Below, piece after piece: positions 1-8,925 of a stretch of 64,000 nucleotides of DNA. Location: contig CBDCKA010000002.1 of the NCBI GenBank assembly GCA_965218055.1, positions 1,240,001-1,304,000 of the forward strand, in the 5' to 3' direction. Source of the DNA: CBDBKE01 sp965218055 (lineage in GTDB: Bacteria; Acidobacteriota; Terriglobia; JAJPHL01; JAPKYU01). How positions within the stretch are numbered: the stretch's first letter is position 1; the number at the start of each line of letters is the position of its first letter. Under the pieces are notes generated by a model, which made no database searches, was not told the origin of the DNA, and saw only the letters and a program-made list of their open reading frames with translations. The translations under genes and the position numbers were made by a program.

Positions 1-333
1 GATCCGAAATACCCGTTGTAGGCGCTCTGGGCTAGCAAGTCCGTCTCAAACTCAATTGCTTATGTTGTGACCAACTTCCGAACCCCTTTTACGGCAGAGA
101 GACGAGACCCAGGCCTGTCGTCCCCTTTTTGTCCGGGATAGATAAATTCCATGCCAGGACAAGCACTGAAGCAAGCGACATCTATCCGCGGTTGCGATAC
201 AATCTCACCCGGCAAAGCATGGACCAGTGAGGGAACTGCGTAGCAAGCAACTGCTCTCTCTGTGAGGTCGGCGCGTGGCACCTGCTGGAATCACAGAGCG
301 CAGCCGTGGCCCAATTTACGTACATCCAATTGG
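1..333. other. No supported gene at the left edge
   Basis: I see no convincing gene here. A 73-codon minus-strand reading frame (60-281) has no recognisable domain or clear ribosome binding site. The stretch probably carries the leader of the SMP-30-like gene that follows, but I could not pick out a convincing promoter. Confidence 0.4.
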
Positions 334-1323
334 ATGGAGGCTCGTGTGACCAAGTACAGTTTTATTGCTCTTATAGTCCTAGCCTTGTTCGTTTCAAGCT
401 GCCAGCCACAACCCACAGAGCAGCCTCCGGCCGCAGTTGAAATTGGTGAAATTGTCAAGGCGGACCCGGCGCTTGATTCGATCGTGCCGGCGTCGGCCAA
501 GATTGAAAAGTTGGCCGGAGGGTTTCGTTTCACGGAGGGCCCCGTCTGGATCCAGCCAGGATATCTGCTGTTTAGTGACATACCCGCGAGCTCCATCGTG
601 AAATGGGCTCCTGGTGGTGGAGTCAGCTTATTCCGGGCGCTAATTGGCTCGAACGGGCTGACGCTTGATTCTGAAGGCAGGCTTGTTATCTGCGGGCATA
701 CGGATCGCAGCATCTCGCGTTTCGAAAAGGACGGTAGCATGACCGTGCTGGCCGACAGATACAAGGGAAAGCGCCTCAGCAGCCCGAATGATCTGGTCTA
801 TAAATCCGACGGTTCCCTCTACTTCACCGATCCTCCTTATGGCTTGGAAAAAGAGGACGACGATCCCGAAAAGGAGGTGGAGTTCAACGGGATCTACCGC
901 CTGTCGGGCAGCAAACTGCAGTTGGTTCACAAGGGAATGAATCGTCCCAATGGGCTCGCTTTCTCCCCGGACGAAAACTATCTCTACGTGGCCAATTCTG
1001 ACCCTGCAAAGAGCCTCTGGATGCGCTTTGAGGTGCAGCCGGACGGTAGTCTTGCCAACGATACGGTTTTCTACGATGTAACGCAGGAAACCGAGGAAGG
1101 CTTACCGGACGGCATGAAGGTGGACAAGAAGGGAAACCTCTATTGTACGGGCCCCGGAGGTGTCTGGATCTTTTCCCCCGACGGCAAGCATCTCGGTACG
1201 ATCAAGCCCCCGGAGGTCCCCGCCAACTGTGCCTGGGGCGGGAGCGACGGCAAGACGCTCTACATCACCGCGCAAACGGGACTCTATCGGATTCGTCTGG
1301 AAGCAGAAGGGGTTCGTCCTTGA
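334..1323 (+). CDS. SMP-30/gluconolactonase-like lipoprotein
   Basis: This encodes a six-bladed beta-propeller of the SMP-30/gluconolactonase/LRE family, probably hydrolysing a lactone or related ester outside the cytoplasm. I chose ATG 334 because it places a short basic N-terminus and hydrophobic stretch directly before a lipobox-like VSSC; GTG 346 is also possible, and the frame is open upstream to 262. The family signatures are the early FTEGPVW segment, the central SSPNDLVY and FTDPPYGL stretches, and MNRPNGLAFSPDE. The length of about 329 residues is normal for an exported member. Substrate cannot be told from sequence. It stands alone, followed after 121 bp by an FHA gene on the same strand. 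Confidence 0.85.
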   Translation: MEARVTKYSFIALIVLALFVSSCQPQPTEQPPAAVEIGEIVKADPALDSIVPASAKIEKLAGGFRFTEGPVWIQPGYLLFSDIPASSIVKWAPGGGVSLFRALIGSNGLTLDSEGRLVICGHTDRSISRFEKDGSMTVLADRYKGKRLSSPNDLVYKSDGSLYFTDPPYGLEKEDDDPEKEVEFNGIYRLSGSKLQLVHKGMNRPNGLAFSPDENYLYVANSDPAKSLWMRFEVQPDGSLANDTVFYDVTQETEEGLPDGMKVDKKGNLYCTGPGGVWIFSPDGKHLGTIKPPEVPANCAWGGSDGKTLYITAQTGLYRIRLEAEGVRP

Positions 1324-1444
1324 AGTTTTGCGAGCCGGACCGCCGAAAGAACCGTTTCACCGAAAGATGAGAAAAATAGGGGGCACACAGGGTTTAGAAG
1401 CGTAGAACTGGCCCCGGATTCCCGAGGGCGAGCAGCCGAAGGGC

Positions 1445-2203
1445 ATGGCGAAGCTGATTCTGAAGTACGAGGCTAAGGTGCTCCAAGAAATCCCGCTGAC
1501 ACGGCCCACTATCACCATCGGTCGCACCCCAGACAACGATGTGGTCATTGACAACCCGGCGGTCAGCACCCACCACGCCCGCGTCTCTTTCGATGACGAA
1601 AAATTCAAGTTGGAAGATCTGAACAGCCTGAATGGCACCTTCGTCAATCAACAGCCCGTCCGCAACGCGTTCCTCAAGAACGGGGATGAGATCTCGATCG
1701 GCAAGCATACCCTGGCCTACCAGGACGAGGGCGGGGCAATGCCTACCATGCAGATACGCACTGAAGAGCCCAAGCCCCTTCCTAAGCTGGACCAGACCGT
1801 TGTGCTCGACACACAGAAACAACGGGAGCTGCTCCAAAAGGCCAGGGTGGCCGAGGTCCGGCTCTCGCTAGCATCCGGCGCGAAGGTGGGCAGCCTCATT
1901 GTCCTGGCGGGCAACACCGACCAGATGCAATACAGCCTGACTAGCAAGCTGACTTTGATCGGCAAATCGCGCGTGGCCTCGGTCAAGCTGAAGGGGTGGT
2001 TCGCTCCCGATGTCGCCGCAGTCATCAACAAGCTTGAGGCCAGCTACCAGATCGCTCCCTCGGGGAGGGGCAGGCGCAGGACCAAGCTCAATGGCCAGCC
2101 GCTGGCCGGTCCGCAGAATCTGCAGGAAGGCGACCTGATCGAAGTCGCCGGCGTCAAGCTGCAGTTCACTATACTTGCGCCAGAGGGCGAACTGCGACCC
2201 TGA
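1445..2203 (+). CDS. FHA domain protein (probably two FHA domains)
   Basis: A 252-residue cytoplasmic protein with a clear N-terminal forkhead-associated domain. TIGRTPDNDVVID at about residues 24-36 followed by STHHARV carries the conserved Gly-Arg, Ser and His of the phosphothreonine pocket, and LNSLNGTFVN completes the fold signature. The C-terminal half (about 150-248) contains a second, degenerate FHA-like region (LIGKSRVASV, then KLNGQPL and GDLIEVAG). FHA domains bind phosphothreonine on partner proteins, often in Ser/Thr kinase or secretion pathways; no kinase is nearby, so the partner is unknown. The next gene is convergent. Confidence 0.85.
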   Translation: MAKLILKYEAKVLQEIPLTRPTITIGRTPDNDVVIDNPAVSTHHARVSFDDEKFKLEDLNSLNGTFVNQQPVRNAFLKNGDEISIGKHTLAYQDEGGAMPTMQIRTEEPKPLPKLDQTVVLDTQKQRELLQKARVAEVRLSLASGAKVGSLIVLAGNTDQMQYSLTSKLTLIGKSRVASVKLKGWFAPDVAAVINKLEASYQIAPSGRGRRRTKLNGQPLAGPQNLQEGDLIEVAGVKLQFTILAPEGELRP

Positions 2204-2249
2204 TGACCCCCCAGCAACGGCTGGAAATTGCCGGTGAGTACCCTGAGGC

Positions 2250-2831
2250 CTACTTGTAATACGACGGCTCGTTCCCCGGCTTCCATTTGATGTTACAGCC
2301 AAGGCTGGGTTTCTGGTCCGAGCGGGCCGCCTGGCCTGCGAGTGTGGCGTCGATCGCCGCCCTCAGATCACGGCCAGTGACAGGTTTCGGACTCTCAGGG
2401 CGGCTATCGTCCAACTGGCCCCGGTAAACGAGCCGGCGCGTCTGGTCAAAAAGGAAGAAATCGGGCGTGCAGGCCGCAGTATAGGCTTTTCCCGTTTGCT
2501 GACTTTCATCGTAGCAGAAGGGGAAATCGAATCCGAGCTCCACTGCCATCTCCTTCATCTTGTCGGGCGCATCGTCGGGATGTTCGGCGACATCATTCGA
2601 GGAAATTGCTACGACGCCAAGGGCCTTTCCACCATAGTCTTTGCCCAGCCGGGCCAGTTCGTGCTGGACATGCTGCACGTAAGGGCAGTGACGGCAAACG
2701 AACATCACCAGTAGCGCTTTCTCCGTGGCGAAGCTTTGGAGGCTGATGGTTTTGCCCGATACCACATCCGGCAGATGGAAATCGGGAGCGGTTGTCCCGA
2801 GTCCGAGCATTGTTGATTCGGTTAGCGCCAT
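2250..2831 (-). CDS. Thioredoxin-like/AhpC-TSA family redoxin
   Basis: A 193-residue thioredoxin-fold protein. The N-terminal APDFHLPDVVSGK and the active-site region VMFVCRHCPYV, with a C-x-x-C pair at Cys46 and Cys49, are typical of the redoxin/AhpC-TSA group. TPDFFLFD downstream supplies the cis-proline region. It should act as a thiol-disulphide oxidoreductase; no signal peptide is seen, so cytoplasmic. It lies 12 bp downstream of the metallo-beta-lactamase/PilZ gene on the same strand and is probably co-transcribed with it. Confidence 0.85.
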   Translation of the reverse strand: MALTESTMLGLGTTAPDFHLPDVVSGKTISLQSFATEKALLVMFVCRHCPYVQHVQHELARLGKDYGGKALGVVAISSNDVAEHPDDAPDKMKEMAVELGFDFPFCYDESQQTGKAYTAACTPDFFLFDQTRRLVYRGQLDDSRPESPKPVTGRDLRAAIDATLAGQAARSDQKPSLGCNIKWKPGNEPSYYK

Positions 2832-2843
2832 GGCGGGATCATA

Positions 2844-4001
2844 CTACTGGGAATCGGAGGAACGGACGCGGAAGTTGACGCCGATTCCGGTCTTCTGCCC
2901 AACCTTCTCGCTGCGAGCTACGGTGCCGCGCATATGTAGCTTCTCGGTCGGGCCTTTCTTGCCAACGGGAACCTCAATCTCCACATCCAGTTCTGTGCCG
3001 ATATCCCAGTCGTGATCCACCAGGAAAAAGGAACCATCCAGGCTCAGGTCCCCCAGCATGGTTTTTTCACCCTCTTTCTGGCCTATCCGTTGCAGACTAA
3101 CCCGGATAGGATTGTCCAGCGGGACCCGCTGGGAATAGCGCTGCTCCATCCGCCCGCGAAAGCTGCCCCCTCGCTCCTGCCTTTCGAAGGTGACCGTTGT
3201 GCCCTCGATGGCCGCATGCACACGGGGAAAGCACGCCCGGGCTTCCAGCAACATCTTGTCCATAAACAGGTCGGAGTGGTCCGGGTCATGGTGAAACAGA
3301 ACCAACTCCTTGACGTCGGCATCAAGGGCCACCTGAATGCCTTCCTCCCAGGTGCTGTGCCCCCAGCCGACGTGGGTCTGGTATTCAGCCGGCGTATATT
3401 GGCCATCATAGACCAGGATGTCGGCTCCCTGGGCCAGCTTGCGGATGCTGGCATCGTGGGTTGGGTTGCCGTGCTCGTGATCGGTGGCGTAGACAAAGAC
3501 GCCAGTTTCCGCCTCCACCCGGTAGCCCAGGCAGCCCTGCGGATGGTTCAGGTAGCGGGAGGTAATCTCCACGTCAAACACCTTCAGCCGCTCTTCTCCC
3601 ATGATGTAAAAGTTCTTGTGGCCCTTCATCATGCTCATATCCACCGGGAAGAACGGCGTCAGCATCAGCCCGCCCAACGCGTCCTTGGCTGTGAGCCCAT
3701 GGGCCTCGAAGCAATGGAAGAAAACCTGGTTACGGGCGTCGTAGAGGAGTGTGAAGAAGGGCAGGCCCTGGATGTGATCCCAGTGAAAGTGGGTCAGGAA
3801 CACGATTAGATGCAGCCCTTTAGGGGGTGTCTTATCGGCCAGCTGCTTGCCCAGGTGGGTGATGCCGGTCCCACAGTCCAGAATGATGGTATGCCCCTGC
3901 GGAGTCTCAATCTCCACACAGGGTGTGTTGCCGCCGTATTTTAAGGTACGCGGGTGCGGAGTTGGCATCGAACCCCGCACACCCCAAAACGTTACTCGCA
4001 T
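2844..4001 (-). CDS. Metallo-beta-lactamase-fold hydrolase with C-terminal PilZ domain
   Basis: A 385-residue fusion. Residues 1-270 are a metallo-beta-lactamase-fold hydrolase of the type that starts MRVTFWGVRGSMPTP; the metal-binding motif is HFHWDH at 71-76, with later YATDHEH and LFHHDPDHSD supplying further ligands. From about residue 283 (QRYSQRVPLD) the C-terminus is a PilZ domain: RxxxR-type start, then DLSLDGSFF close to the D/NxSxxG signature. PilZ domains bind cyclic di-GMP, so the hydrolase may be controlled by that messenger (inference). The substrate is unknown. The redoxin gene follows 12 bp downstream. Confidence 0.88.
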   Translation of the reverse strand: MRVTFWGVRGSMPTPHPRTLKYGGNTPCVEIETPQGHTIILDCGTGITHLGKQLADKTPPKGLHLIVFLTHFHWDHIQGLPFFTLLYDARNQVFFHCFEAHGLTAKDALGGLMLTPFFPVDMSMMKGHKNFYIMGEERLKVFDVEITSRYLNHPQGCLGYRVEAETGVFVYATDHEHGNPTHDASIRKLAQGADILVYDGQYTPAEYQTHVGWGHSTWEEGIQVALDADVKELVLFHHDPDHSDLFMDKMLLEARACFPRVHAAIEGTTVTFERQERGGSFRGRMEQRYSQRVPLDNPIRVSLQRIGQKEGEKTMLGDLSLDGSFFLVDHDWDIGTELDVEIEVPVGKKGPTEKLHMRGTVARSEKVGQKTGIGVNFRVRSSDSQ

Positions 4002-4342
4002 CGGAAGCTCCGATGAACCCTCCGTGGCCCGTTAATTGAACCCTGGGGAATCACAAATGCCGCCTCACTCATGCCGCGCCCCCAAGCATCCCGGGAGAAG
4101 CATTGGGCTGCGGGTAAGTCCAGTCGGGGGGGCATATTGGAGCGCCTCAGTATAACAAAGAAACGCTCCGCCAGCGGCCAACTATATAACTTCTTGTATA
4201 ACTCTATAACTTTTCGTTCGGGGTCGCGAGGCGGAACCTCCCACCTTAGGGCCGTCTGAGAAGCTCACTGAAGCTGCGCCTCGGCAGACGACCCGCATCC
4301 AATAAGGCAGTGGTGCTTGGGGCTGTGCCATACCTCCGTGGC
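4002..4342. other. Intergenic region with AT-rich AGTTATA repeats
   Basis: This 341-bp gap lies between the end of the PQQ dehydrogenase gene and the start of the metallo-beta-lactamase/PilZ gene, both on the minus strand. It contains a sharply AT-rich patch at about 4181-4216 in which TATAACT recurs three times. It may hold the promoter of the downstream gene. No gene is supported. Confidence 0.4.
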
Positions 4343-6040
4343 TTAGCGTTTCCCCGAACCTCCTTCGGCGGGGACGCTGCCAGGCAAGGCCAGGGCAAAA
4401 AGGGCGCTTCCTGTACCGATGACGACGTACTGCTTGCCGTCCAGCGCGTAAGTCATCGGCGCTGCCCTCACCGGGAAGCCCGTCTGGAAGTGCCAGAGGT
4501 GCTTGCCGCTCTGGGCGTCGAAGGCCAGCAGGTATCCCTCCTGGTCTCCGGCAAAGACCAGTCCGCCAGCAGTGGTCAGCGTGCCTCCCCAGGCGGGCGA
4601 GTGGTGTTTGAATTCCCACTTGATGTCCCCCGTCAGAGGATCAATAGCACGCAGGGCTCCCCAAGATTTCTCGTCAGGTTTGACCTGGAACGTGCTGCCA
4701 AAAAACCACTGCCCTTCCCGGAACTTCTGCGGCGAGTTGAAATAGATGGCGCACTCTTCGCGGGCAGCCACATAGAAATAGCCGGTTTGCGGGTGAAACG
4801 AGGGAGACATCCAGTTGGTGCCCCCCGCCGGCCCAGGACAAATGTAAGTGCCTTCCTCGGTCGGATCGCCGTTCGGGAGCAGCACGGGACGGCCATCCGG
4901 ACCGATCTCCTTGGCCCAGGTCACGTGGATAAACGGTTTGCCGAATAGGAACTTGCCGTCGGTGCGGTCCAGTAGGTAAAAAAATCCGTTGCGATTGGCC
5001 CACGCCATCAGCTTTCGCGGCTGGCCCTGATACTCCAGGTCCAGCAGCACCGGAATTTGTCCTGCGTCCCAGTCGTGCAAGTCGTGCGGGGTGAACTGGA
5101 AATACCACTTCAACTTCCCCGTGTCGGCATCCAGCGCCACCACAGAGTCGCTGTAGAGGTTGTCCCCCTTGCGATCTCCGCCGTAAAGGACGGCTCCAGG
5201 GTTGCCAATGCCCCAGTAAATCAGGTTCAGCTCCGGATCGTAGCTGCCGATCAGCCAGGCCGGCGCGCCGCCCGTTTTCCAGGAATCTCCCGCCCAGGTC
5301 TCGTTGCCGGGCTCGCCCGGAGCGGGGATGGTGTAGAAGCGCCAGGCGCGCTTGCCGGTCTCTGCGTCGTACGCGTCAATGAAGCCGCGAATCCCATACT
5401 CGCCCCCGGATATCCCCACAACGACCTTGTCCTTGATCACCAGCGGCGCTGAGGTAAAGATGTGCCCCTTGCGGTAGTCTTCGGCCGCCACATCCCAGAT
5501 CACGCTGCCGGTCTTTGCGTCCAGCGCTATGACGTGCGCGTCCAGCGTGGCCATGAACACCTTGTCGCCCAGCGCCGCCAGGCCGCGGTTGATCTCTCCG
5601 CAGCAAAGGGGAATCCTGTCCGGCAGGGTACGCTGATAGCGCCAGAGGAGGCGTCCCGTGCGGGCATCCAGCGCGAAGGCACGGTTGCCCTGCCCGGTCA
5701 CGTACATGATGCCGTCAATCACCAGCGGGGTGGCCTGGAACGTGCCGGTGGCGCCGGTTTGGAAGACCCACTGCACCGCCAAGTCCTCTACGTTGCCCGT
5801 GTGAATCTGCTTCAGCAGGTTGTAGCGCCGACCGCTGTAGTCGCCTGAATAAGTGAACCAGTTGTGCGGCTCGCTGGCTGCCTTCAGCAGCCGCTCGTAG
5901 GTCACCTGGCTCCAAGCGCCCTGGGTGCCCGCGCCGGCCAGCCACAGGCTGACCACAAGCGCCCACATTCTCAGGCCGGTTTGCCTTACCCGCTTGCTCG
6001 CTCGCACCTTTTCGTTTTCCTTGTAGTTGTCCACCCTCAT
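4343..6040 (-). CDS. PQQ-dependent dehydrogenase (methanol/ethanol dehydrogenase type), putative lanthanide type
   Basis: A 565-residue periplasmic quinoprotein. A hydrophobic segment ending GTQGAWSQ looks like a signal peptide. The beta-propeller tryptophan-docking repeats are clear (LDARTGRLLW, LDAKTGSVIW, YDAETGKRAW, LDADTGKLKW, FDAQSGKHLW). The vicinal cysteine pair in RIPLCCGE, Glu in SGGEYG and Asn in WGIGNPG match PQQ- and metal-binding positions. In TPHDLHDWDAGQ the presumed catalytic Asp is followed two residues on by a second Asp, the arrangement known from lanthanide-dependent XoxF-type enzymes. The ATG overlaps the end of the cytochrome c gene by 4 bp, so the two are translationally coupled and the cytochrome is the likely electron acceptor. 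The alcohol substrate is not predictable. Confidence 0.88.
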   Translation of the reverse strand: MRVDNYKENEKVRASKRVRQTGLRMWALVVSLWLAGAGTQGAWSQVTYERLLKAASEPHNWFTYSGDYSGRRYNLLKQIHTGNVEDLAVQWVFQTGATGTFQATPLVIDGIMYVTGQGNRAFALDARTGRLLWRYQRTLPDRIPLCCGEINRGLAALGDKVFMATLDAHVIALDAKTGSVIWDVAAEDYRKGHIFTSAPLVIKDKVVVGISGGEYGIRGFIDAYDAETGKRAWRFYTIPAPGEPGNETWAGDSWKTGGAPAWLIGSYDPELNLIYWGIGNPGAVLYGGDRKGDNLYSDSVVALDADTGKLKWYFQFTPHDLHDWDAGQIPVLLDLEYQGQPRKLMAWANRNGFFYLLDRTDGKFLFGKPFIHVTWAKEIGPDGRPVLLPNGDPTEEGTYICPGPAGGTNWMSPSFHPQTGYFYVAAREECAIYFNSPQKFREGQWFFGSTFQVKPDEKSWGALRAIDPLTGDIKWEFKHHSPAWGGTLTTAGGLVFAGDQEGYLLAFDAQSGKHLWHFQTGFPVRAAPMTYALDGKQYVVIGTGSALFALALPGSVPAEGGSGKR

Positions 6041-6915
6041 CGCAAGCTATCCAGATAAGCCAACAAGTTCTGCAACTCCTCGTTGTCCAGCACCTGTTCG
6101 TTGTACTCCGGCATCAGGGATCTGCGCTCGTGGACTGCTTCCCGCAGCTCCTTCTTCAAGAACAGGTGAATCTGCTCCCGCTGGTCCATAAGCTGGATGG
6201 AAAAGCTGTCTTCGTTACGGCGCACGCCGGTGATGCGCCGGCCGTCGTTGGTCACCACGCGGACAGTCTGGTATCCCGCGGTCACCTCCATCAAGGGATT
6301 GCGCACGGTGATCTGTTTGCTCGGGTCGCGGATGGATTCGGCGAGGTGCTGGGTGCGGCGCGCAGCGCCGATGCGAGACAACTCCGGGCCCAGACGGCCT
6401 CCCTTGCCATTCACCATGTGGCACTGGGAGCAAGCACCGCTACCGAAAAAGATCCGCTTGCCGGCCTCGCGATTGCCCCCAATTGGCGCGGCCGAAGCGG
6501 CGCTCAGACTCCGCAGATACGCAATGACCGACCAGACCTCTTCCTCCAGCAAGAACACTTCGTTGCTCGGCATCTCCGTACCCGGCACGCCCTTGCTGAT
6601 GGTTCGGAAGATGGCGGCGTCACTGCTGCCGTGCGTCCAGCGCCCCCCCGTCAGATCCGGCCCACGGGGTCCTCCGTTCGCTCCCAGTCCATGGCAATGA
6701 CTGCAAGAAAACCGGAACAGGAACCTGCCCTGTTTAATTGCCTCGGGGTTCCCGGCAAGCGGATTCCGGACCTCGTCTCCCGGACCAGCCGGCGGGCCAG
6801 CCGGGGAGTCAGGCCGCGCTGCCACTGCGATGATCGAAAACGTAAACAGCGTGACCGCCAGTAGCACTGCCGACCTTCTGGGCCGGCCACAGATGCCACC
6901 GTTGGTTAACGCCAT
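6037..6915 (-). CDS. Di-haem cytochrome c, exported
   Basis: About 292 residues. I chose the ATG at 6915 because it gives a basic start followed by a hydrophobic signal segment (LLAVTLFTFSIIAVAA); the frame is open upstream to 7107 but that extension does not look like protein. Two haem c sites are visible: CSHCH at 71-75 and CSQCH at 162-166. The first half is a class I cytochrome domain with a distal Met candidate in TEMPS. The second half resembles the haem-binding domains seen in Planctomycetes and Acidobacteria, ending ELQNLLAYLDSLR. It lies directly upstream of, and overlaps, the PQQ dehydrogenase gene and probably takes its electrons. Confidence 0.88.
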   Translation of the reverse strand: MALTNGGICGRPRRSAVLLAVTLFTFSIIAVAARPDSPAGPPAGPGDEVRNPLAGNPEAIKQGRFLFRFSCSHCHGLGANGGPRGPDLTGGRWTHGSSDAAIFRTISKGVPGTEMPSNEVFLLEEEVWSVIAYLRSLSAASAAPIGGNREAGKRIFFGSGACSQCHMVNGKGGRLGPELSRIGAARRTQHLAESIRDPSKQITVRNPLMEVTAGYQTVRVVTNDGRRITGVRRNEDSFSIQLMDQREQIHLFLKKELREAVHERRSLMPEYNEQVLDNEELQNLLAYLDSLR

Positions 6916-7126
6916 ATCGCCGCTTTCGATTGTATTGCACGGGTTGTCGTAACCGATGTGTAACATCAGGCAGGCGATGATGGACTCGGCAGTTTGAGAT
7001 GTCAAGCCAATCCGGACGCCGGTCGCATTTACAAACAGGCCCCGGTGATCCGAGCTTGAGCCGAAACGGTGGCGGGCGTATGCTTCTTGGGCGAGGCGGG
7101 AGCTCAACTCGGAAATTCCGATTCAA

Positions 7127-7891
7127 ATGACGCGCCAGATGTGCTTGGGTCAGATGTGCATGGCTATTGTGTGCTGCATTCTGTTCTGCGCCGGCACACT
7201 TTTCGGGCAGGAGACTTTCTACCGCTCGATCGTGAGCCATGAGGACGATCCGACCGAGGGCGGAGGAACTTCCGGCCTTCTTGATGAAAGGTCCTACTTC
7301 GCGGGCGCGGTCGGGGGCATCTCAACCCTGTCGGCTGATGGGAAGTCCGAGATCAGCGAGGCATTGTCGCGCGTTTCGCTCTACGACCCGAAGAATGGCC
7401 CCACCGTCATGTTCTTCGGAGGCTGGCACTTCCATGACTTCGTAAGCCTCCAGGGCAGCTACGCATGGAGCCGGAATCGCCTGACGATGACATCGACAGT
7501 TCATGAGCAGGGCAATTTCACGTTCTATGAGCAGATGCGCCAAGCGTCGCAACAGAGCATCGTCGGTGACCTGCTGGTGTATTTTCGCCGGCGCAACAGT
7601 CTCGTACGTCCCTATCTCGCGGCTGGGGTGGGAGTGGTGCGACTCAGCAGCGCCGCATCAAGCATCCGAGAAACCAGGGGCACATTGCCGGCGCCACAGA
7701 CCTTCCGTTCCACCAAGCCCACGCTAAGAGTCGCGGTTGGCATCGACGTAGCCCTCGGTGGAGGATGGGCGTTTCGCTACAGCTTCAGCGAAACAATGCG
7801 AAAAAACAGTTTCAGCGAGCAACTGACCCCTCGGGGCGAGCGGGGCTTGAAACACTTTGAAAACCTGTTCGGCTTCGTAAAGTCCTTCTAG
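7127..7891 (+). CDS. Predicted outer-membrane beta-barrel protein
   Basis: A 254-residue protein with an N-terminal signal peptide (hydrophobic stretch ending TLFGQ) and alternating amphipathic strands with aromatic ends. YFAGAVGGIS, TVMFFGGWHFHDFVSLQGSYAW, RPYLAAGVGVVRL and GGWAFRYSFSETM resemble small OmpA/OmpW-like barrels. The C-terminus FENLFGFVKSF ends in an aromatic residue, as expected for outer-membrane insertion. It is divergent from the cytochrome gene, with 211 bp between the start codons. No specific family is recognised; it may be a porin or structural protein. Confidence 0.6.
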   Translation: MTRQMCLGQMCMAIVCCILFCAGTLFGQETFYRSIVSHEDDPTEGGGTSGLLDERSYFAGAVGGISTLSADGKSEISEALSRVSLYDPKNGPTVMFFGGWHFHDFVSLQGSYAWSRNRLTMTSTVHEQGNFTFYEQMRQASQQSIVGDLLVYFRRRNSLVRPYLAAGVGVVRLSSAASSIRETRGTLPAPQTFRSTKPTLRVAVGIDVALGGGWAFRYSFSETMRKNSFSEQLTPRGERGLKHFENLFGFVKSF

Positions 7892-7971
7892 CCGCGGGCA
7901 TTGGGCGTGCCCCGCAAGCTAACAGGGCGGCAAGCTCGGAGCGTCAGACTGTCGAGGCTTGGCGGCCGGAC

Positions 7972-8322
7972 TCAGCGGTTTTGAAACCTAACATATGGGC
8001 AATTGCTCCAATGGATGGGAGCGTTCTCCAAGTTCTCAGCGAGCAGGCGAGCATGGCAGATGCTGCAGCAGTTGAAACACTTTGCCTTCTCTCCCACGGG
8101 GAGGATTTGAACGAGCTTCTCGTAGACGCAAAGGCCTCGGTCAGCGGACCGGGTTTCAGAAAGGCTCAGTAGCGGCCCTGACTCCTGTTGGCGCCGCAAG
8201 AGTGCTGAATAGATCTTCGCTTTCAGCCTGGACGGCGCCTCTTCCAGGGCCGTACGGGCCGCGCCGACTTCAGCGGCGAGCATTTCCAGCCAGCGATCGT
8301 GAGGCAGATTGCTATCCACCAT
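7972..8322 (-). CDS. Small Cys/His-rich protein paired with an ECF sigma factor
   Basis: A 116-residue protein whose start overlaps the end of the sigma-factor gene by 11 bp, so the two are translationally coupled. The N-terminal half is helical (WLEMLAAEV, SRLKAKIYSALLRRQQE). The C-terminal third is rich in Cys and His (CFNCCSICHARL, then HWSNCPYVRF) and could bind zinc. There is no membrane segment, so it is not a classical membrane anti-sigma factor. Its position suggests it modulates the sigma factor, but function is unproven. Confidence 0.7.
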   Translation of the reverse strand: MVDSNLPHDRWLEMLAAEVGAARTALEEAPSRLKAKIYSALLRRQQESGPLLSLSETRSADRGLCVYEKLVQILPVGEKAKCFNCCSICHARLLAENLENAPIHWSNCPYVRFQNR

Positions 8323-8911
8323 TCCACCTCATCTTGAACTGCTGCCGGGCGTGCGCCAGAAGACGTTCGATTGCCTTGACTGTTTTGCCAGTCATCTCTG
8401 CCATCTCCAAAGCACTCCTTTTTTCCCAGTAGCGCCAGAGCAGCACAACTCGGTAGCTCTCGGGCAGTGTTTCAACCACCTCCCTGGTCTTCTTCCGGAG
8501 GTGCTCCCGATCCATCAGTTCGTCAAAGGCCGGTTCCACCCTCATATTGGGGACCGACTCCTCATCCTCCTCCGGCAGCGGTGCCGATTCCCGCAGCCGC
8601 GCTCGGTAGCAGTCTTCCACCTTATGCCTGGCGATGCCCAGCAGCCAGCTTTTCAGCGAGGAGCGGCCCTGGAAAGCCGACAGGTTCTCCCAGGCGGCCA
8701 GGAGCACCTCCTGAAGCAGGTCCTCAGCCAAATCCACCCTGGGAAACAACCGCGAGTGAAGGTACGCGTAGAGAGGGTCCGAGTAGCGATCCACGAACTC
8801 GGCCGTCGCTTTGCGGTCCTTGCACAATACGGCCTTGACCAGACGCATATCGTCTGCGCTGGCAGGACTTCGAGAGTCTGTGACAACGGTTTGACGACTG
8901 GCTGCATCCAA
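8312..8911 (-). CDS. ECF-type RNA polymerase sigma factor
   Basis: A group 4 (ECF) sigma factor of up to 199 residues. Region 2 contains DPLYAYLHSRL, the EDLLQEVLLAAWENL stretch (the -10-binding, RNA-polymerase-contacting helix) and SSLKSWLLGIARHK. Region 4 has LPESYRVVLLWRYWE and LEMAEMTGKTVKAIERLLAHAR, a helix-turn-helix for the -35 element. The frame opens at a TTG (8911); an ATG at 8848 (MRLVKAVLC) would also give a complete domain, so the start is uncertain. The following gene overlaps its end and encodes a Cys-rich partner. The regulon is unknown. Confidence 0.9.
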   Translation of the reverse strand: MDAASRQTVVTDSRSPASADDMRLVKAVLCKDRKATAEFVDRYSDPLYAYLHSRLFPRVDLAEDLLQEVLLAAWENLSAFQGRSSLKSWLLGIARHKVEDCYRARLRESAPLPEEDEESVPNMRVEPAFDELMDREHLRKKTREVVETLPESYRVVLLWRYWEKRSALEMAEMTGKTVKAIERLLAHARQQFKMRWNGG

Positions 8912-8925
8912 GGATCAGGCTCCCG

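Noticed and set aside
60..281. 73-codon minus-strand frame at the left edge
   Set aside because: No domain or ribosome binding site.
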